Shown: in pieces, positions 8,600 to 20,199 of the stretch
Numbering within the stretch: position 1 is the stretch's first letter
Layout: each line of letters opens with the position of its first letter
Origin: Alteromonas indica
GTDB lineage: Bacteria > Pseudomonadota > Gammaproteobacteria > Enterobacterales > Alteromonadaceae
DNA length: 64,000 bases
NCBI GenBank assembly: GCA_003056425.1
Contig: PYVY01000003.1
Span: 124,001-188,000, forward strand
Direction: 5' to 3'
Translations under genes and position numbers: made by a program
Notes under the pieces: model-generated
What the model saw: only the letters and a program-made list of their open reading frames with translations
What the model was told of the DNA's origin: nothing
Databases searched by the model: none

Positions 8600-9322
8600 T
8601 TAAATAGCGCGTTGATTTACCCGTTTACTGACTTCTTCTGCGGTTTCTACACGCTCTGAATACCGGTCCACTAAATACGCTTTATTATTTCTCAGTAACA
8701 AAGTGAATTTCATGAGTTCTTCCACCACATCAACAATGCGATTGTAAAACGGCGATGGCTTCATGCGGCCTTCATCATCAAACTCCAGATAGGCTTTGGG
8801 TACTGACGATTGATTTGGAATAGTAAACATACGCATCCAACGTCCCAAAATACGTAGTTGGTTGACAGTATTAAATGACTGCGAACCGCCGCTTACCTGC
8901 ATCACCGCTAATGTTTTACCTTGGGTAGGGCGCACCCCGCCAAGATTAAGCGGTACCCAGTCAAGTTGACTTTTAAAGATTGAGGTCATCGATCCATGAC
9001 GCTCAGGAGAGCACCATACCTGCCCTTCTGACCACATCATCAGTTCTCTGAGCTCTTTTACTTTCGGGTGGCTTTCATCGGTTGTGTCGGTTTGCGGTAA
9101 GCCTGTCGGGTCAAAAATTTTTGCTTCTGCTCCCATCGCTTCGAGGATCCGGGCACTTTCTTCCACTACTAAGCGACTGAAAGAACGCGCACGTAATGAG
9201 CCGTAAAGCAATAAGATACGGGGCTTGTGCTCCCCCTCATCAAGTGAAAAATGGCTCATTTCCGGATATGAAAATTGTTCGCTTTCGATATTGGGCAAGG
9301 GGGTAGTTTGGTCGCTGGACAT
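8600..9322 (-). CDS. arsH: Arsenical resistance NADPH-dependent FMN reductase ArsH
   Basis: Flavoprotein of the ArsH group, 240 aa; known members oxidise trivalent organoarsenicals with NADPH/FMN. Flavodoxin-like FMN loop [16 protein letters not shown] and the motif [23 protein letters not shown] are characteristic. It is divergent from arsC across a 271-bp region holding ArsR-like dyads. No arsenite efflux gene (arsB/acr3) or arsR occurs in the window, so this is a reduced ars locus. Confidence 0.92.
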   Translation of the reverse strand: MSSDQTTPLPNIESEQFSYPEMSHFSLDEGEHKPRILLLYGSLRARSFSRLVVEESARILEAMGAEAKIFDPTGLPQTDTTDESHPKVKELRELMMWSEGQVWCSPERHGSMTSIFKSQLDWVPLNLGGVRPTQGKTLAVMQVSGGSQSFNTVNQLRILGRWMRMFTIPNQSSVPKAYLEFDDEGRMKPSPFYNRIVDVVEELMKFTLLLRNNKAYLVDRYSERVETAEEVSKRVNQRAI

Positions 9323-9369
9323 CGTGACTCCAAGTTAGCTATGAAGAGCGCGGCTTCAATGAATACATT

Positions 9370-9421
9370 ACATATGATTTTTCGTATGTGAGACTATCAC
9401 ATACGCTTTGACGTATGTCAA
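9370..9421 (-). promoter_or_regulatory. arsH promoter with two ArsR-like dyads
   Basis: On the minus strand a consensus TTGACA (9416-9421) is followed after 17 nt by GATAGT as a possible -10. Overlapping the -35 and spacer is the dyad CATACG-N6-CGTATG; further downstream is CATATGA-N4-TCGTATG. ArsR operators are ATA/TAT-type dyads of this sort. The function is inferred. Confidence 0.55.
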
Positions 9422-9523
9422 TAAGCCGCCGGGGGAAGAAAACCTAAATGGCGACGCTGCGAACGGCGTTTCAAGCCTATATTGTTATGCAATCAACCAA
9501 GCCTGGGTAGCCATAGAAGTCAT

Positions 9524-9554
9524 TTGACATATGAATTTTCATATATAATATATA
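9524..9554 (+). promoter_or_regulatory. arsC promoter with ArsR-like operator
   Basis: Consensus -35 TTGACA at 9524-9529, then a perfect dyad ATATGAA-TT-TTCATAT (9529-9544) across the spacer and an AT-rich -10 region. The exact -10 hexamer is ambiguous (AATATA at 17 nt or TATATA at 19 nt). The dyad position fits repression by an ArsR protein. Confidence 0.6.
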
Positions 9555-9593
9555 AAACCGTTCAGTGACCACCACGACTTATAGGATATGCCC

Positions 9594-10046
9594 ATGCCAC
9601 AACCCACTTCCCAGGAAACATTCCAGGTAGTTATCCATCATAATCCGGAATGCGGAACGTCGCGTAATGTTCTCCAACTAATTAAGGACGCTGGCTATAC
9701 GCCTGTCGTTATCGAGTATCTTAAAACAGGTTGGTCGCGACCTCAGCTGCAAGCTTTGTTTGCGGCCGCCGGACTGACACCGGCTGAGGCGTTGCGTAAA
9801 AGCAAGTCGCCAGCAGCAGCGTTAGGGTTATTGGAAGAGGGCGTCAGCAATGAGGCTATTTTGGCTGCTATGCTCGAACACCCGATACTGGTTAACCGCC
9901 CTATCGTGGCAACCGCCAAAGGCGTTGAGCTATGCCGTCCCAGTGAAAAGATACTTGATCTGTTACCCCAATGGCCAGCGGGTCCGTATTTTAAAGAAGA
10001 TGGTGAGCAAATATTAGATGAACAGGGACAACGGGTAATTGCTTAA
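9594..10046 (+). CDS. arsC: Arsenate reductase ArsC, glutaredoxin-coupled
   Basis: Reduces arsenate to arsenite with glutathione/glutaredoxin; 150 aa. HHNPECGTSRN holds the catalytic Cys20 in the CGTSR loop of the E. coli ArsC class, and NRPIVATAKGVELCRPSEK carries the conserved oxyanion-binding arginines. I chose the ATG at 9594, 7 nt after AGGA, over the one at 9588, which is too close to it. Divergent from arsH and apparently monocistronic. Confidence 0.92.
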   Translation: MPQPTSQETFQVVIHHNPECGTSRNVLQLIKDAGYTPVVIEYLKTGWSRPQLQALFAAAGLTPAEALRKSKSPAAALGLLEEGVSNEAILAAMLEHPILVNRPIVATAKGVELCRPSEKILDLLPQWPAGPYFKEDGEQILDEQGQRVIA

Positions 10047-10162
10047 GGCATGCCATCACGCCTGGCTGCATCCACAACCAGGTGAGTTGGGCGGTTATCT
10101 AACGGCGAGCATTACCTGAATACTATTTATACGCGATGTTTAAACAAGGCGACGTGAGCTTA

Positions 10163-10732
10163 CTACTTTGCGGCGTTTGATACTGGTTGGCTGGCAGCGA
10201 TAAAGCGTTCTTGCCATAATTTTTGGGCAGCCTGACGGTGCGCTTTAGTGACTGTCTGCCCCTCGGCCAGGGTACCGGCAATTTGTTCAATGATGCTGTC
10301 ACGTTTGCGAATAAGCGCTTGCGCTTGTTTGTACAAATCATCCGCTTCCGGGTACTTTTCTTTTAAGTCTGTGATATCCTGTAAATTGGCATAACGGGCT
10401 TCAAATGCATCGTTAAACAAGCGACGTTTTGCGTTAAATACCACATAATTTCTGGCTTTATCAGAAACTAAATACGCTAAATCACGCTCACTGAAACCTG
10501 CTTCTTTACCGACCGCCTGGCCTTTTGCCAACCACTCGTCAATCGCCTGCTGATCGTTCTTTTTAACCGCCTGCTTTATACCTGCACTTAAATCGGTCGC
10601 CGTTAAAATATCCATAACATTAATAACCGGCACAGGCTCACCGACGGGTTCTGCTGATTGTTCCGACAGCCACATAAAATAGCCGCCAATCGCAATAATA
10701 CATACCACGCCAAGAATAAGCAGTTGCTTCAT
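10163..10732 (-). CDS. Hypothetical membrane-anchored protein
   Basis: 189 aa, not recognised. The N-terminus has one hydrophobic segment (LLILGVVCIIAIGGYFMW, residues 4-21), an uncleaved anchor or signal peptide, followed by a charged, mostly helical region with AKRRLFNDAFEARYANLQ and many Lys/Glu/Gln residues. It lies downstream of ihfA on the same strand, with about 170 bp between. Periplasmic exposure is likely; function unknown. Confidence 0.65.
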   Translation of the reverse strand: MKQLLILGVVCIIAIGGYFMWLSEQSAEPVGEPVPVINVMDILTATDLSAGIKQAVKKNDQQAIDEWLAKGQAVGKEAGFSERDLAYLVSDKARNYVVFNAKRRLFNDAFEARYANLQDITDLKEKYPEADDLYKQAQALIRKRDSIIEQIAGTLAEGQTVTKAHRQAAQKLWQERFIAASQPVSNAAK

Positions 10733-10854
10733 AATACGCCTTTAATTAACTAAGCTTTAGCGTGTCGCCAAAACACGCTACCAACAGGCACAGCCTACCG
10801 GTATGGGGAGATTTTTGGAAGAGACTGAACGAAATCAGCCCCATAGGATAAACA

Positions 10855-10878
10855 GCGGATAACAAGGTTGCTATCCGC
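10855..10878 (-). terminator. Weak hairpin downstream of ihfA
   Basis: GCGGATA and TATCCGC form a 7-bp stem with a 10-nt loop; on the minus strand it is followed by TGTTTATCC, a poor U-tract. It lies 27 bp after the ihfA stop and may end the pheST-ihfA transcript. Confidence 0.4.
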
Positions 10879-10905
10879 CTGAGCAGTGGTTTACGTCGTG
10901 TAGAA

Positions 10906-11205
10906 CTATTCTACAGTCGGCTTAGTATTTTCCACCCGGCTTTTCAATTTTTGGCCAGGTCGAAAGGTAACCACACGACGGGCTTTAATTGGAATGTCCT
11001 CTCCGGTTTTCGGATTCCGGCCCGGACGTTCATTTTTATCCCGCAGGTCAAAGTTACCAAAACCTGACAATTTCACTTGTTCACCAGATTCCAAGGCTGT
11101 TTTGACTTCCTCAAAAAAGCCTTCCACTAAATCCTTAGCGTCTTTTTTGTTTATACCCAGTTTTTCGAATAAGTGTTCAGCCATTTCGGCTTTGGTCAAT
11201 GCCAT
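10906..11205 (-). CDS. ihfA: Integration host factor subunit alpha
   Basis: DNA-bending nucleoid protein, 99 aa, the exact size of E. coli IhfA. The sequence [17 protein letters not shown] and the DNA-binding arm [18 protein letters not shown] are diagnostic, with the intercalating proline in GRNPKTGE. It begins 3 bp after pheT, the conserved pheST-ihfA order. It works as a heterodimer with IhfB, which lies elsewhere. Confidence 0.98.
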   Translation of the reverse strand: MALTKAEMAEHLFEKLGINKKDAKDLVEGFFEEVKTALESGEQVKLSGFGNFDLRDKNERPGRNPKTGEDIPIKARRVVTFRPGQKLKSRVENTKPTVE

Positions 11206-11208
11206 AGT

Positions 11209-13596
11209 CTACTCTCTTAACGCTGCCCCGAACTCGGATTCTAACCCTCTAACCACGGTATCCACTGCTTGTTGTATCTCAGCTTCTTCCAATGTTTTAT
11301 CCGGATTCTGTAAAATCAGGGATAAAGCCAGGCTTTTAAACCCAGGCTCTATGCCTTTTCCTTTATATACGTCGAACAAGTTTAGGCCAACTAGTTGATT
11401 TACGCCAATTTTTTCTACATAAGAAAGAATGGTTCCAACAGAAACTGCGTCTTTTACTGTAATTGCTATATCTCTACGGTTCGCAGGGTACTTAGAGATC
11501 GTTTTTGCCTGAGGTAAAGTTCTTTTAGATAAAGCAGTTAAGTCCAACTCAAACACAAACGGACGGCCATTTACCCCAATTAATTTGGTAAATTGCGGAT
11601 GAAGCGCGCCTATATAGCCAATCACTTCACCGTTAAGCAATATCTTTGCCGACATGCCTGGATGTAACGCGGTATGTTCAGTTGTTTCGAAACTCACCGC
11701 AGAACTATTCCCCATCAGCGCTAATAAGGCTTCAACATCACCTTTTATATCAAAAAAATCAACTGGTTCATCGTTACCATGCCAACTTTCTGCCAAGCGA
11801 CGTCCAGCGATTACTCCGCCGATAACAGGTTCTTGAGATACCCCATTAGGCGCCGACGCATCCGGTACAAAACGCAGGCCGGTTTCAAACAAACGCACCC
11901 GGCTTTGCTGGCGTTTTTGATTATAAGCCACAGCGCTAAGTAGCCCAGGCCATACACTGACGCGCATTACCGACATATCCATTGAAATCGGATGCGGCAA
12001 TACCAGCCCTTTTACCTCAGGGAACAAAGCTTCCTGAATCTTCGGGTCAACAAATGAATAGGTGATGGCCTCATTGTAACCACGAGCGATTAATTGTGCT
12101 TTAAAGACACTTTCATCAATCCGGGCTTCCTGAGCAGGCAACATCGCCAAACTGGCAGCAGGCGCTACATTTGGAATGTTGTTATATCCATATACCCGCG
12201 CAACTTCTTCGATTAAATCTTCTTCAATAGCGATATCAAACCGATAACCCGGAACTTCGGCCTGCCAGCTGTCTTCAAGCTGAGTCACCTGCATGCCTAA
12301 CCGTGTAAGCATTTCGGTTACACTGTCAGGTGCAATATGAATTCCTAACACCCGCTCCAGGCGTGCTTTGCGTAAGACTACCGTGGCTCGTTCAGGTAAA
12401 TGTTCCTTGGCGACGGCTTCGATCACCGGCCCCGGCTCACCACCGCAAATTTCAATAATTAACGCGCTGGCACGCTCCATAGCATTGCGTTGTAAATTTG
12501 GATCTACCCCTCGCTCGTAACGATGTGAGGCATCAGTATGTAAACCATACTGGCGGGCCCGGCCCATAATTGCATCACGGGCAAAAAACGCGCTCTCCAG
12601 CAATATGTGCTGGGTGTCGGTATTCACTCCTGAATGCTGTCCGCCAAAAATACCCGCAATAGCCAGCGCTTTGTGATCGTCTGCAATAACTAATGTATTT
12701 TCAGCCAATTCTACCGTGGTCTCATCCAGTAAGGTTAACGACTCCTGGTTGCCTGCCATCCGCACATGAATGTTGCCTTCAATGCTATCCAGATTAAACG
12801 CATGCATAGGCTGACCCAGCTCAAGCAATACAAAATTGGTCACATCCACAATAGGGTCTATGCTGCGAATACCGCTACGGCGTAGTTTTTCTTTAAGCCA
12901 CAGTGGCGAGCTTGCTGAAACATCTACATTACAGATAACCCGTCCCAAATAACGTGGGCACGCATGGGGCGCTTCCAGGTTTATCGAAAGTTTATCGTCA
13001 ATAGTCGGCGTCACCGGTTCAATAGCAGGTTCGCATACATCCTGATTGTTCAGTACACCCACTTCCCGGGCTATACCGCGAATGCCCAGACAATCAGCAC
13101 GATTGGGGGTTAAATCCACATCGATACTGTAATCGTCAAGGTTCAGGTACTGACGTATATCCTGTCCTACCGGCGCATCCGCGGGCAGTTCCATAATACC
13201 GTCATGATCATCGCTGATACCCAACTCAGAAAAGCTGCATAACATACCAAATGAGGGTTCACCACGTAGCTTGGCCTTTTTGATTTTAAAATCGCCAGGC
13301 AGTACTGCACCCACTTTCGCTACGGCCACCTTGATGCCCTGACGACAGTTAGGTGCACCACACACGATATCAACCAGTTCATCGTCGCCAACATTGATTT
13401 TTGTCACACGTAGCTTGTCTGCATTGGGGTGCTGGCCACATTCCACCACTTCGCCTACCACTACGCCCGAAAACGCGCCGGCAACCGGTGCTAATTCATC
13501 TACTTCCAAACCCGCCATGCTTAGCTGTTCAGATAGTGCCTGTGCAGACAGAGCCGGATTAACCCACTCTCTTAACCATTTTTCACTGAATTTCAT
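11209..13596 (-). CDS. pheT: Phenylalanine--tRNA ligase beta subunit
   Basis: Beta subunit of the alpha2-beta2 PheRS, 795 aa, identical in length to E. coli PheT. In order: N-terminal tRNA-binding OB-fold ([19 protein letters not shown], about residues 45-63), the B3/4 editing region, B5, the catalytic-like core and the C-terminal FDX-ACB anticodon-binding domain ([15 protein letters not shown]). It starts 17 bp after pheS and runs into ihfA. Confidence 0.98.
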   Translation of the reverse strand: MKFSEKWLREWVNPALSAQALSEQLSMAGLEVDELAPVAGAFSGVVVGEVVECGQHPNADKLRVTKINVGDDELVDIVCGAPNCRQGIKVAVAKVGAVLPGDFKIKKAKLRGEPSFGMLCSFSELGISDDHDGIMELPADAPVGQDIRQYLNLDDYSIDVDLTPNRADCLGIRGIAREVGVLNNQDVCEPAIEPVTPTIDDKLSINLEAPHACPRYLGRVICNVDVSASSPLWLKEKLRRSGIRSIDPIVDVTNFVLLELGQPMHAFNLDSIEGNIHVRMAGNQESLTLLDETTVELAENTLVIADDHKALAIAGIFGGQHSGVNTDTQHILLESAFFARDAIMGRARQYGLHTDASHRYERGVDPNLQRNAMERASALIIEICGGEPGPVIEAVAKEHLPERATVVLRKARLERVLGIHIAPDSVTEMLTRLGMQVTQLEDSWQAEVPGYRFDIAIEEDLIEEVARVYGYNNIPNVAPAASLAMLPAQEARIDESVFKAQLIARGYNEAITYSFVDPKIQEALFPEVKGLVLPHPISMDMSVMRVSVWPGLLSAVAYNQKRQQSRVRLFETGLRFVPDASAPNGVSQEPVIGGVIAGRRLAESWHGNDEPVDFFDIKGDVEALLALMGNSSAVSFETTEHTALHPGMSAKILLNGEVIGYIGALHPQFTKLIGVNGRPFVFELDLTALSKRTLPQAKTISKYPANRRDIAITVKDAVSVGTILSYVEKIGVNQLVGLNLFDVYKGKGIEPGFKSLALSLILQNPDKTLEEAEIQQAVDTVVRGLESEFGAALRE

Positions 13597-13613
13597 ACTT
13601 ACTCTGCCTTGCC

Positions 13614-14899
<1,286 letters not shown>

Positions 14900-14928
14900 A
14901 AAACGGCGAGCATCCTGCTCGCCGTTTT
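14900..14928 (-). terminator. Rho-independent terminator after rplT
   Basis: Stem AAAACGGCGAGCA / TGCTCGCCGTTTT (13 bp) with a 3-nt loop, followed on the minus strand by TTTTTCGTTT. It lies 34 bp after the rplT stop and closes the thrS-infC-rpmI-rplT operon. Confidence 0.92.
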
Positions 14929-14961
14929 CCGAAAGAACTTAAACTTAATTTAGTTAAAAAA

Positions 14962-15318
14962 TTAAGCTAACGCGCCTTTAGCCGCTTCGACTAATGCGCT
15001 GAATGCTACCTTGTCATGTACTGCGATGTCGGCAAGGATCTTACGATCAATTTCAACAGACGCTTTTTTCAAACCGTTAATGAAACGGCTGTATGACAGG
15101 CCATTTTGACGTGACGCCGCGTTAATACGTGCAATCCACAATTGACGGAATTGACGCTTACGCTGACGACGGTCACGGTAGGCATATTGACCAGCTTTAG
15201 TTACTGCCTGTACTGCTACGCGATAAACGCGTGAACGAGCACCGTAATAACCTTTAGCCTGTTTTAGAACTTTTTTGTGACGTGCACGTGCGACAGTGCC
15301 GCGTTTTACTCTAGCCAT
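14962..15318 (-). CDS. rplT: 50S ribosomal protein L20
   Basis: 118 aa, standard size. [26 protein letters not shown] is not split here beyond its first part: [17 protein letters not shown] starts the basic N-terminal arm that threads 23S rRNA; the globular C-terminus follows. L20 is also the translational repressor of rpmI-rplT in E. coli. It sits 18 bp after rpmI. Confidence 0.98.
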   Translation of the reverse strand: MARVKRGTVARARHKKVLKQAKGYYGARSRVYRVAVQAVTKAGQYAYRDRRQRKRQFRQLWIARINAASRQNGLSYSRFINGLKKASVEIDRKILADIAVHDKVAFSALVEAAKGALA

Positions 15319-15336
15319 TATTTAGTCTCCTGGGTT

Positions 15337-15534
15337 TTAAACGTAAGGCAACATGCGCTGAACCAATTTGGTATCCGCATCATGAACCAGTTTTTTGCCA
15401 CGCAAATGGCGTTTACGCTTAGAACTCTTCTTGGTCAAAATATGACGCAAGTGAGACTGCTTGCTTTTAAAGCGACCAGAACCGGTTTTCTTAAACCGTT
15501 TGGCTGCACCACTGTTAGATTTGATTTTAGGCAT
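15337..15534 (-). CDS. rpmI: 50S ribosomal protein L35
   Basis: 65 aa, very basic, [19 protein letters not shown] at the N-terminus and [14 protein letters not shown] in the middle, as in all bacterial L35. Located between infC and rplT. The 114-bp gap before it is where the L20 autoregulatory RNA site lies in relatives; I did not resolve a structure here. Confidence 0.97.
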   Translation of the reverse strand: MPKIKSNSGAAKRFKKTGSGRFKSKQSHLRHILTKKSSKRKRHLRGKKLVHDADTKLVQRMLPYV

Positions 15535-15648
15535 TGCTAAAACTCCGCATTGTTAATATCGGTCCGTATGATGTGCAGTCATCACAAACCGGTTACGTTA
15601 TACAGCAAGGTGTTTCGAAGGGGCAGAGTCTTCGAAAACTTTAGACCA

Positions 15649-16191
15649 TTACTGCTTCTTGTTTGGGGCAAGCACCATGATCATCTGACGCCCTTCCACC
15701 CGACGGGGGAAAGATTCGCAGATTGCAATCTCTTCCAAATCCGTTTTAATGCGGTTTAGAAGTTCAATGCCGATCTCTTGGTGAGCCATTTCACGTCCGC
15801 GAAAGCGAATTGTGACTTTGGCTTTGTCCCCACTTTCCAGAAAGCGACGCAGGTTGCGCAGTTTTACCTGGTAATCGCCTTCATCAGTGCCAGGGCGGAA
15901 TTTAACCTCCTTGACCTGAATTTGCTTCTGTTTTTTCTTCTGCTCTTTTTGAGCTTTACTTTTTTCAAAGAGGAACTTGCCATAGTCCATAACTTTACAG
16001 ACTGGCGGCTCGGCATTTGGACTAATCTCAACTAGATCCAGACTCGCTTCTTCAGCGGTTTGGGTTGCTTCAGCTAATGTCACAACGCCTATCTGTTCAC
16101 CATCTTTGCCGATAAGTCTTACTTCTCTGGCTTTGATTTCATCGTTAATGCGGGCTTTTGCGCCCTGAGCCTGTTTGTTAGCGCCTTTAAT
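15649..16191 (-). CDS. infC: Translation initiation factor IF-3 (ATT start)
   Basis: 180 aa with the ATT start codon at 16191. The first ATG in the frame (16083) would remove the N-terminal segment [19 protein letters not shown] that is conserved in IF-3. Upstream is a strong TTGGAGG. Rare AUU starts are the known device by which IF-3 represses its own translation. C-terminal domain [17 protein letters not shown] and RGREMAHQE are standard. Between thrS and rpmI. Confidence 0.96.
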   Translation of the reverse strand: MKGANKQAQGAKARINDEIKAREVRLIGKDGEQIGVVTLAEATQTAEEASLDLVEISPNAEPPVCKVMDYGKFLFEKSKAQKEQKKKQKQIQVKEVKFRPGTDEGDYQVKLRNLRRFLESGDKAKVTIRFRGREMAHQEIGIELLNRIKTDLEEIAICESFPRRVEGRQMIMVLAPNKKQ

Positions 16192-16273
16192 GTGCTATTC
16201 CTCCAAAAATTAAAATCTTATGCCTGCCCCCTTATATGGGGATAAAGCAGACACCTTCAAGACCCGTAACAAT

Positions 16274-18190
16274 CTATTTGATTGTTTTTTCTGCGACTTC
16301 CTTCTGTGCTAATTCAATGAAAGCATCCAGACTCATCGTCCCCAGATCTTCACCACGTCTTGAACGCACAGCCACCTGACCGGACTCAACTTCTTTGTCG
16401 CCGACCACCAGCATATAAGGAACACGCTTTAGGGTGTGCTCGCGGATTTTAAAGCCAATCTTCTCATTTCTCAAGTCTGACTTTGCTCTAAATCCAAATT
16501 GTTGCAATTTTTCTACTGTTTGACCCACATATTCGGCCTGATTGTCAGTAATATTCATTACTGAAATCTGCTGTGGAGCCAACCATAACGGGAAGTAACC
16601 CGCGAATTCTTCTGTCAGTATACCAATAAAGCGTTCCAGCGACCCTAAAATCGCTCGGTGAATCATTACTGGTACCTTACGTTCACCATCTTCGGCAACA
16701 TAAGTAGAGCCTAACCTACCTGGCATCGAAAAATCCAACTGTACCGTACCACATTGCCATGCGCGGTCTAAACAGTCATGCAGGGTAAATTCAATTTTAG
16801 GACCATAAAATGCCCCTTCTCCTGGCTGATATTCAAATTCAATATCATTGGCTTTGAGTGCTTCAGCCAGCGCCGCTTCAGACTTGTCCCAGATAGCATC
16901 TGAACCCACTCGCTTTTCAGGTCGCGTGGACAGTTTAACTGCTACTTTATCAAATCCAAACGCCGCATAAGTTTCATATACCATCTTAATGCAGCCGCTT
17001 ACTTCAGACAGGATTTGCTCTTCTGTACAAAAGATATGAGCATCATCCTGAGTAAATCCACGTACTCGCATCAGACCATGCAATGCACCCGAAGGTTCAT
17101 TGCGATGACAACAGCCAAATTCGGCCATGCGTAAGGGTAGATCACGATATGACTTCAAACCTTGGTTGAAAATCTGCACGTGGCCTGGGCAATTCATTGG
17201 CTTAATAGCATATTCCCGCTTTTCTGATTCAGTAGTGAACATGTTTTCAGCGTATTTGTCCCAGTGCCCTGATTTTTCCCACAGCACCCGATCCATCATT
17301 AATGGACCTTTGACTTCATCGTAATGATAGTCACGTAACTTACGGCGAATGAAGCTTTCCAGTTCAGTATAGATTGACCAACCATCGTTATGCCAAAATA
17401 CCATACCAGGCGCTTCTTCCTGCCAATGGAACAGATCTAGGGTTTTACCAATTTTGCGATGGTCTCGCTTTTCCGCTTCTTCTAAACGCGTCAGGTACGA
17501 TTTAAGCTGTTTTTTATCTGCCCAGGCGGTGCCATATATCCGTTGCAGCATTTTATTATCGCTATTGCCACGCCAGTAAGCGCCCGCGACTTTCATTAAT
17601 TTGAAATGCTGACAGAATTTCATATTCGGCACGTGCGGGCCGCGACACATGTCGATATATTCTTCGTGATGATACAAACCCGGCCGAGAATCCTGTGGAA
17701 TGTTCTCATCCAGAATTTGCACTTTGTAGGCTTCACCGCGGTTGTCAAAGGTATCGCGGGCTTCTTGCCAGCTCACCTTATGCTTAACCACCTCATAGTT
17801 GGTTTTTGCCAGTTCCAGCATCCGCTTTTCAAGCTTTTGCAGATCTTCCTGGGTCAACGAATGCGCCATATCGACATCGTAATAAAAGCCATTGTCGATA
17901 ACCGGTCCGATGGCCATTTTCGCATCGGGCCACAGTTGCTTGATAGCATGTCCAATAAGGTGGGCGCAGCTGTGACGAATAATCTCCAGCCCGTCTTCAT
18001 CTTTCGCTGTAATAATTTGTAGCGCGGCATCCTGTTCAATCAGGTCGACAGCGTCTACCAATTCGCCGTTTATTTTTCCAGCAATGGTGGCTTTGGCCAG
18101 CCCAGGGCCGATATCCGCGGCAACATCCATTACTGAGACAGCGTTATCAAACGCGCGTTGGCTTCCGTCAGGAAGAGTAATTACAGGCAT
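16274..18190 (-). CDS. thrS: Threonine--tRNA ligase
   Basis: 638 aa, class II. I chose the ATG at 18190 ([16 protein letters not shown]) with AAGGAA before it; an upstream in-frame ATG adds 13 residues without support. Order: TGS domain (about 1-60), editing domain with [10 protein letters not shown] carrying the HxxxH zinc/editing histidines, catalytic core with [10 protein letters not shown] and [19 protein letters not shown], and the C-terminal anticodon-binding domain. First gene of the thrS-infC-rpmI-rplT operon. Confidence 0.98.
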   Translation of the reverse strand: MPVITLPDGSQRAFDNAVSVMDVAADIGPGLAKATIAGKINGELVDAVDLIEQDAALQIITAKDEDGLEIIRHSCAHLIGHAIKQLWPDAKMAIGPVIDNGFYYDVDMAHSLTQEDLQKLEKRMLELAKTNYEVVKHKVSWQEARDTFDNRGEAYKVQILDENIPQDSRPGLYHHEEYIDMCRGPHVPNMKFCQHFKLMKVAGAYWRGNSDNKMLQRIYGTAWADKKQLKSYLTRLEEAEKRDHRKIGKTLDLFHWQEEAPGMVFWHNDGWSIYTELESFIRRKLRDYHYDEVKGPLMMDRVLWEKSGHWDKYAENMFTTESEKREYAIKPMNCPGHVQIFNQGLKSYRDLPLRMAEFGCCHRNEPSGALHGLMRVRGFTQDDAHIFCTEEQILSEVSGCIKMVYETYAAFGFDKVAVKLSTRPEKRVGSDAIWDKSEAALAEALKANDIEFEYQPGEGAFYGPKIEFTLHDCLDRAWQCGTVQLDFSMPGRLGSTYVAEDGERKVPVMIHRAILGSLERFIGILTEEFAGYFPLWLAPQQISVMNITDNQAEYVGQTVEKLQQFGFRAKSDLRNEKIGFKIREHTLKRVPYMLVVGDKEVESGQVAVRSRRGEDLGTMSLDAFIELAQKEVAEKTIK

Positions 18191-18507
18191 GTTAATTCCT
18201 TCACAGTGGTGACACCTACTCTGTGCCACTTGCTTAATATGAGTTTAAGGTAAGTATTCAATCGATAGCGCGGTGCATTGTCATCACCTGCCGCCCCGTA
18301 AAACGGTTGGAATTATAACGGCTTGCCGGGCGCATGCAATGCCTGTCGTGAAATGAACCTAAGCCCACCCGGGGAAAATCCCATCAATGGCCATTAAGCG
18401 GCCAGCACGGCTATCTAGTAAAAATGAATCAGTTTGACGTGTTTACCCGTAAAAAGAAGCATAACCGGGCGCAGCTAACTATACTTAATAATCCGATAAG
18501 GTAAGCA
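18191..18507. other. Divergent intergenic region thrS / fructosamine kinase
   Basis: 317 bp. Holds the thrS leader on the minus strand and a possible sigma70 -35 TTGACG (18434-18439) for the rightward gene with only a poor -10 (AAGCAT). No other element recognised. Confidence 0.3.
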
Positions 18508-19413
18508 ATGCAAACCGATTCGCAGAATCAGACTATGTGGCATTTTATCAGCGAACATATCAGCCAGGCTACCGCCACCTGTTTTTTGTGCCAGCATACT
18601 CAACAGGTTACTGGCGGCGATTCGCATCTGACTTATGTGGTGCGGGATAACCATGCCCGTTATTTTGTTAAACTACGCCGCCATCGCGGCCCCCTTCAGC
18701 TCCATCATGAAGCCCTAGGACTTGAGGCACTAAGTGAGGGCCAGACGGTGGCCACACCAAGGGTAATTTGCCACGGGGTAACGCAGGAGGGGAATAGCAG
18801 CCGCGAATACCTGGTGTTATCCTACCTGCGCTTCATCGCACCGGAGTCTGCCCACTGGGCCCTACTGGGTAAGCAGCTTGCCGCCCTGCACCAACTGCCG
18901 CAAGAACCACATTTTGGCTGGCCCGAAGACAACTATATTGGCCTAACCCCACAATGTAATGACCGCTACGTTACCTGGTCGGTGTTTTTTTCCGAATGCC
19001 GGCTTGGTGCAATGTTGGAAAAATTGGCTCGCCAGGGCATCCGGTGGGTTAACCCAGATGTATTCGTTACCCAGGTAGAGCACTTCTTACATTCTCACCA
19101 ACCCGCCTACAGTCTGGTGCACGGCGATTTGTGGTCCGGGAATATCGGCGTTACACCCAAAGGGCCGGTGTTATATGATCCCGCGGTACATATTGCCGAT
19201 CGGGAAACCGACCTTGCCATGAGTGAACTGTTTGGCCGCTTGCCACCTGCATTCTATCAAGCCTATGCTCAACATGCGCCACTACCGCACGACTATGAAG
19301 CTCGCAAACCGCTGTATCAGTTATATCATCTACTCAATCATGCATTACTGTTCAAAGGGCACTATCTGGAACAAGCAAAATCTGCAATCATTGCCTGCCA
19401 GAAACGATGCTAA
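18508..19413 (+). CDS. Fructosamine kinase family protein
   Basis: 301 aa, aminoglycoside-phosphotransferase fold. Catalytic loop SLVHGDLWSGNIG, followed by the metal motif VLYDPAVHIADRETDLAMSEL, and the N-terminal GGDSHLTYVVRDNHARYFVKL nucleotide-binding strand. Members phosphorylate ketosamines or ribulosamines on glycated amines (deglycation). SD TAAGGTAAGC before the ATG. It may be co-transcribed with the SDR gene 40 bp downstream. Confidence 0.9.
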   Translation: MQTDSQNQTMWHFISEHISQATATCFLCQHTQQVTGGDSHLTYVVRDNHARYFVKLRRHRGPLQLHHEALGLEALSEGQTVATPRVICHGVTQEGNSSREYLVLSYLRFIAPESAHWALLGKQLAALHQLPQEPHFGWPEDNYIGLTPQCNDRYVTWSVFFSECRLGAMLEKLARQGIRWVNPDVFVTQVEHFLHSHQPAYSLVHGDLWSGNIGVTPKGPVLYDPAVHIADRETDLAMSELFGRLPPAFYQAYAQHAPLPHDYEARKPLYQLYHLLNHALLFKGHYLEQAKSAIIACQKRC

Positions 19414-19452
19414 CTTACTGACGGTTTACCGGTTATTAAGAGGTGCTCTACT

Positions 19453-20199
19453 ATGCCCCACTCCCCTGTGGCACTGGTAACCGGTGCGGCCCGGCGTATT
19501 GGCGCCGGGCTCGTTAGTGCTTTGCACGAGCGTGGTTACCATGTCATTATTCATTACAATCACTCTGATGAGGAGGCCCGGGCTTTAGCTCACCGGCTAA
19601 ACGCGTCCCGCGCTAACTCGGCCAGGCTGCTGCAGGCTGACTTAAGCCACCTAACACAACTTACTAGCCTGGCAGCGCAGATTGAATCGTTTTTCGGCCG
19701 GTTAGACCTACTGGTAAACAATGTATCAGCATTCTACCCAACGGTATTGGGTAAGGTTACCGCCCAAGACTGGCAGACCATAATGGGCAGCAACGTCCAA
19801 GGGGCGTTATTTCTGGCGCAAGCATTAATGCCTTTGTTACGTCAACAGCGCGGCTGTATTATAAATATGGTGGATATTCATATCGCCCGCCCGCTGCCAC
19901 ATTACAGTGTGTATTGCGCCGCTAAAGCGGCATTGGCGTCTATTACCCGTTCACTGGGGGTAGAAATGGCCCCCGAGGTAACCGTTAATGGCATAGCGCC
20001 AGGTGCTATTCTATGGCCTGAACAGGCGTTATCGGCGGAGCAAAAAGCCGATACTTTATCCAGTATTCCTTTACAACGCTTAGGCACGGTAGCGGATATT
20101 GCCCATGCTATGTTGTTTTTAGTTGAAGCCAACTACCTGACCGGCCAGATAATCGCCGTTGATGGAGGACGAAGTGTTGCCTCACAAGCTTTGGTATAA
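19453..20199 (+). CDS. Pteridine reductase-like short-chain dehydrogenase (FolM type)
   Basis: 248 aa, NAD(P)-dependent SDR. The N-terminal TGAARRIGAGL has the arginine-bearing glycine motif typical of pteridine reductases (NADPH preference), with NNVSAFYPT and the active site NMVDIHIARP plus YCAAK (Tyr-x-x-x-Lys). The usual catalytic Ser is replaced by Asp, also as in the pteridine reductase group. The likely reaction is dihydropteridine to tetrahydropteridine. AAGAGG precedes the ATG. It overlaps the DUF3080 gene. Confidence 0.85.
   Translation: MPHSPVALVTGAARRIGAGLVSALHERGYHVIIHYNHSDEEARALAHRLNASRANSARLLQADLSHLTQLTSLAAQIESFFGRLDLLVNNVSAFYPTVLGKVTAQDWQTIMGSNVQGALFLAQALMPLLRQQRGCIINMVDIHIARPLPHYSVYCAAKAALASITRSLGVEMAPEVTVNGIAPGAILWPEQALSAEQKADTLSSIPLQRLGTVADIAHAMLFLVEANYLTGQIIAVDGGRSVASQALV

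Noticed and set aside
10758..10780. TAGCGTGT / ACACGCTA hairpin upstream of the 10163-10732 gene
   Set aside because: A genuine 8-bp inverted repeat, but with no T-run and no clear relation to a promoter; not assigned a function.
18434..18464. Promoter for the fructosamine kinase gene
   Set aside because: TTGACG is a fair -35, but the -10 candidates AAGCAT and GCATAA are poor; mentioned only in the gap entry.
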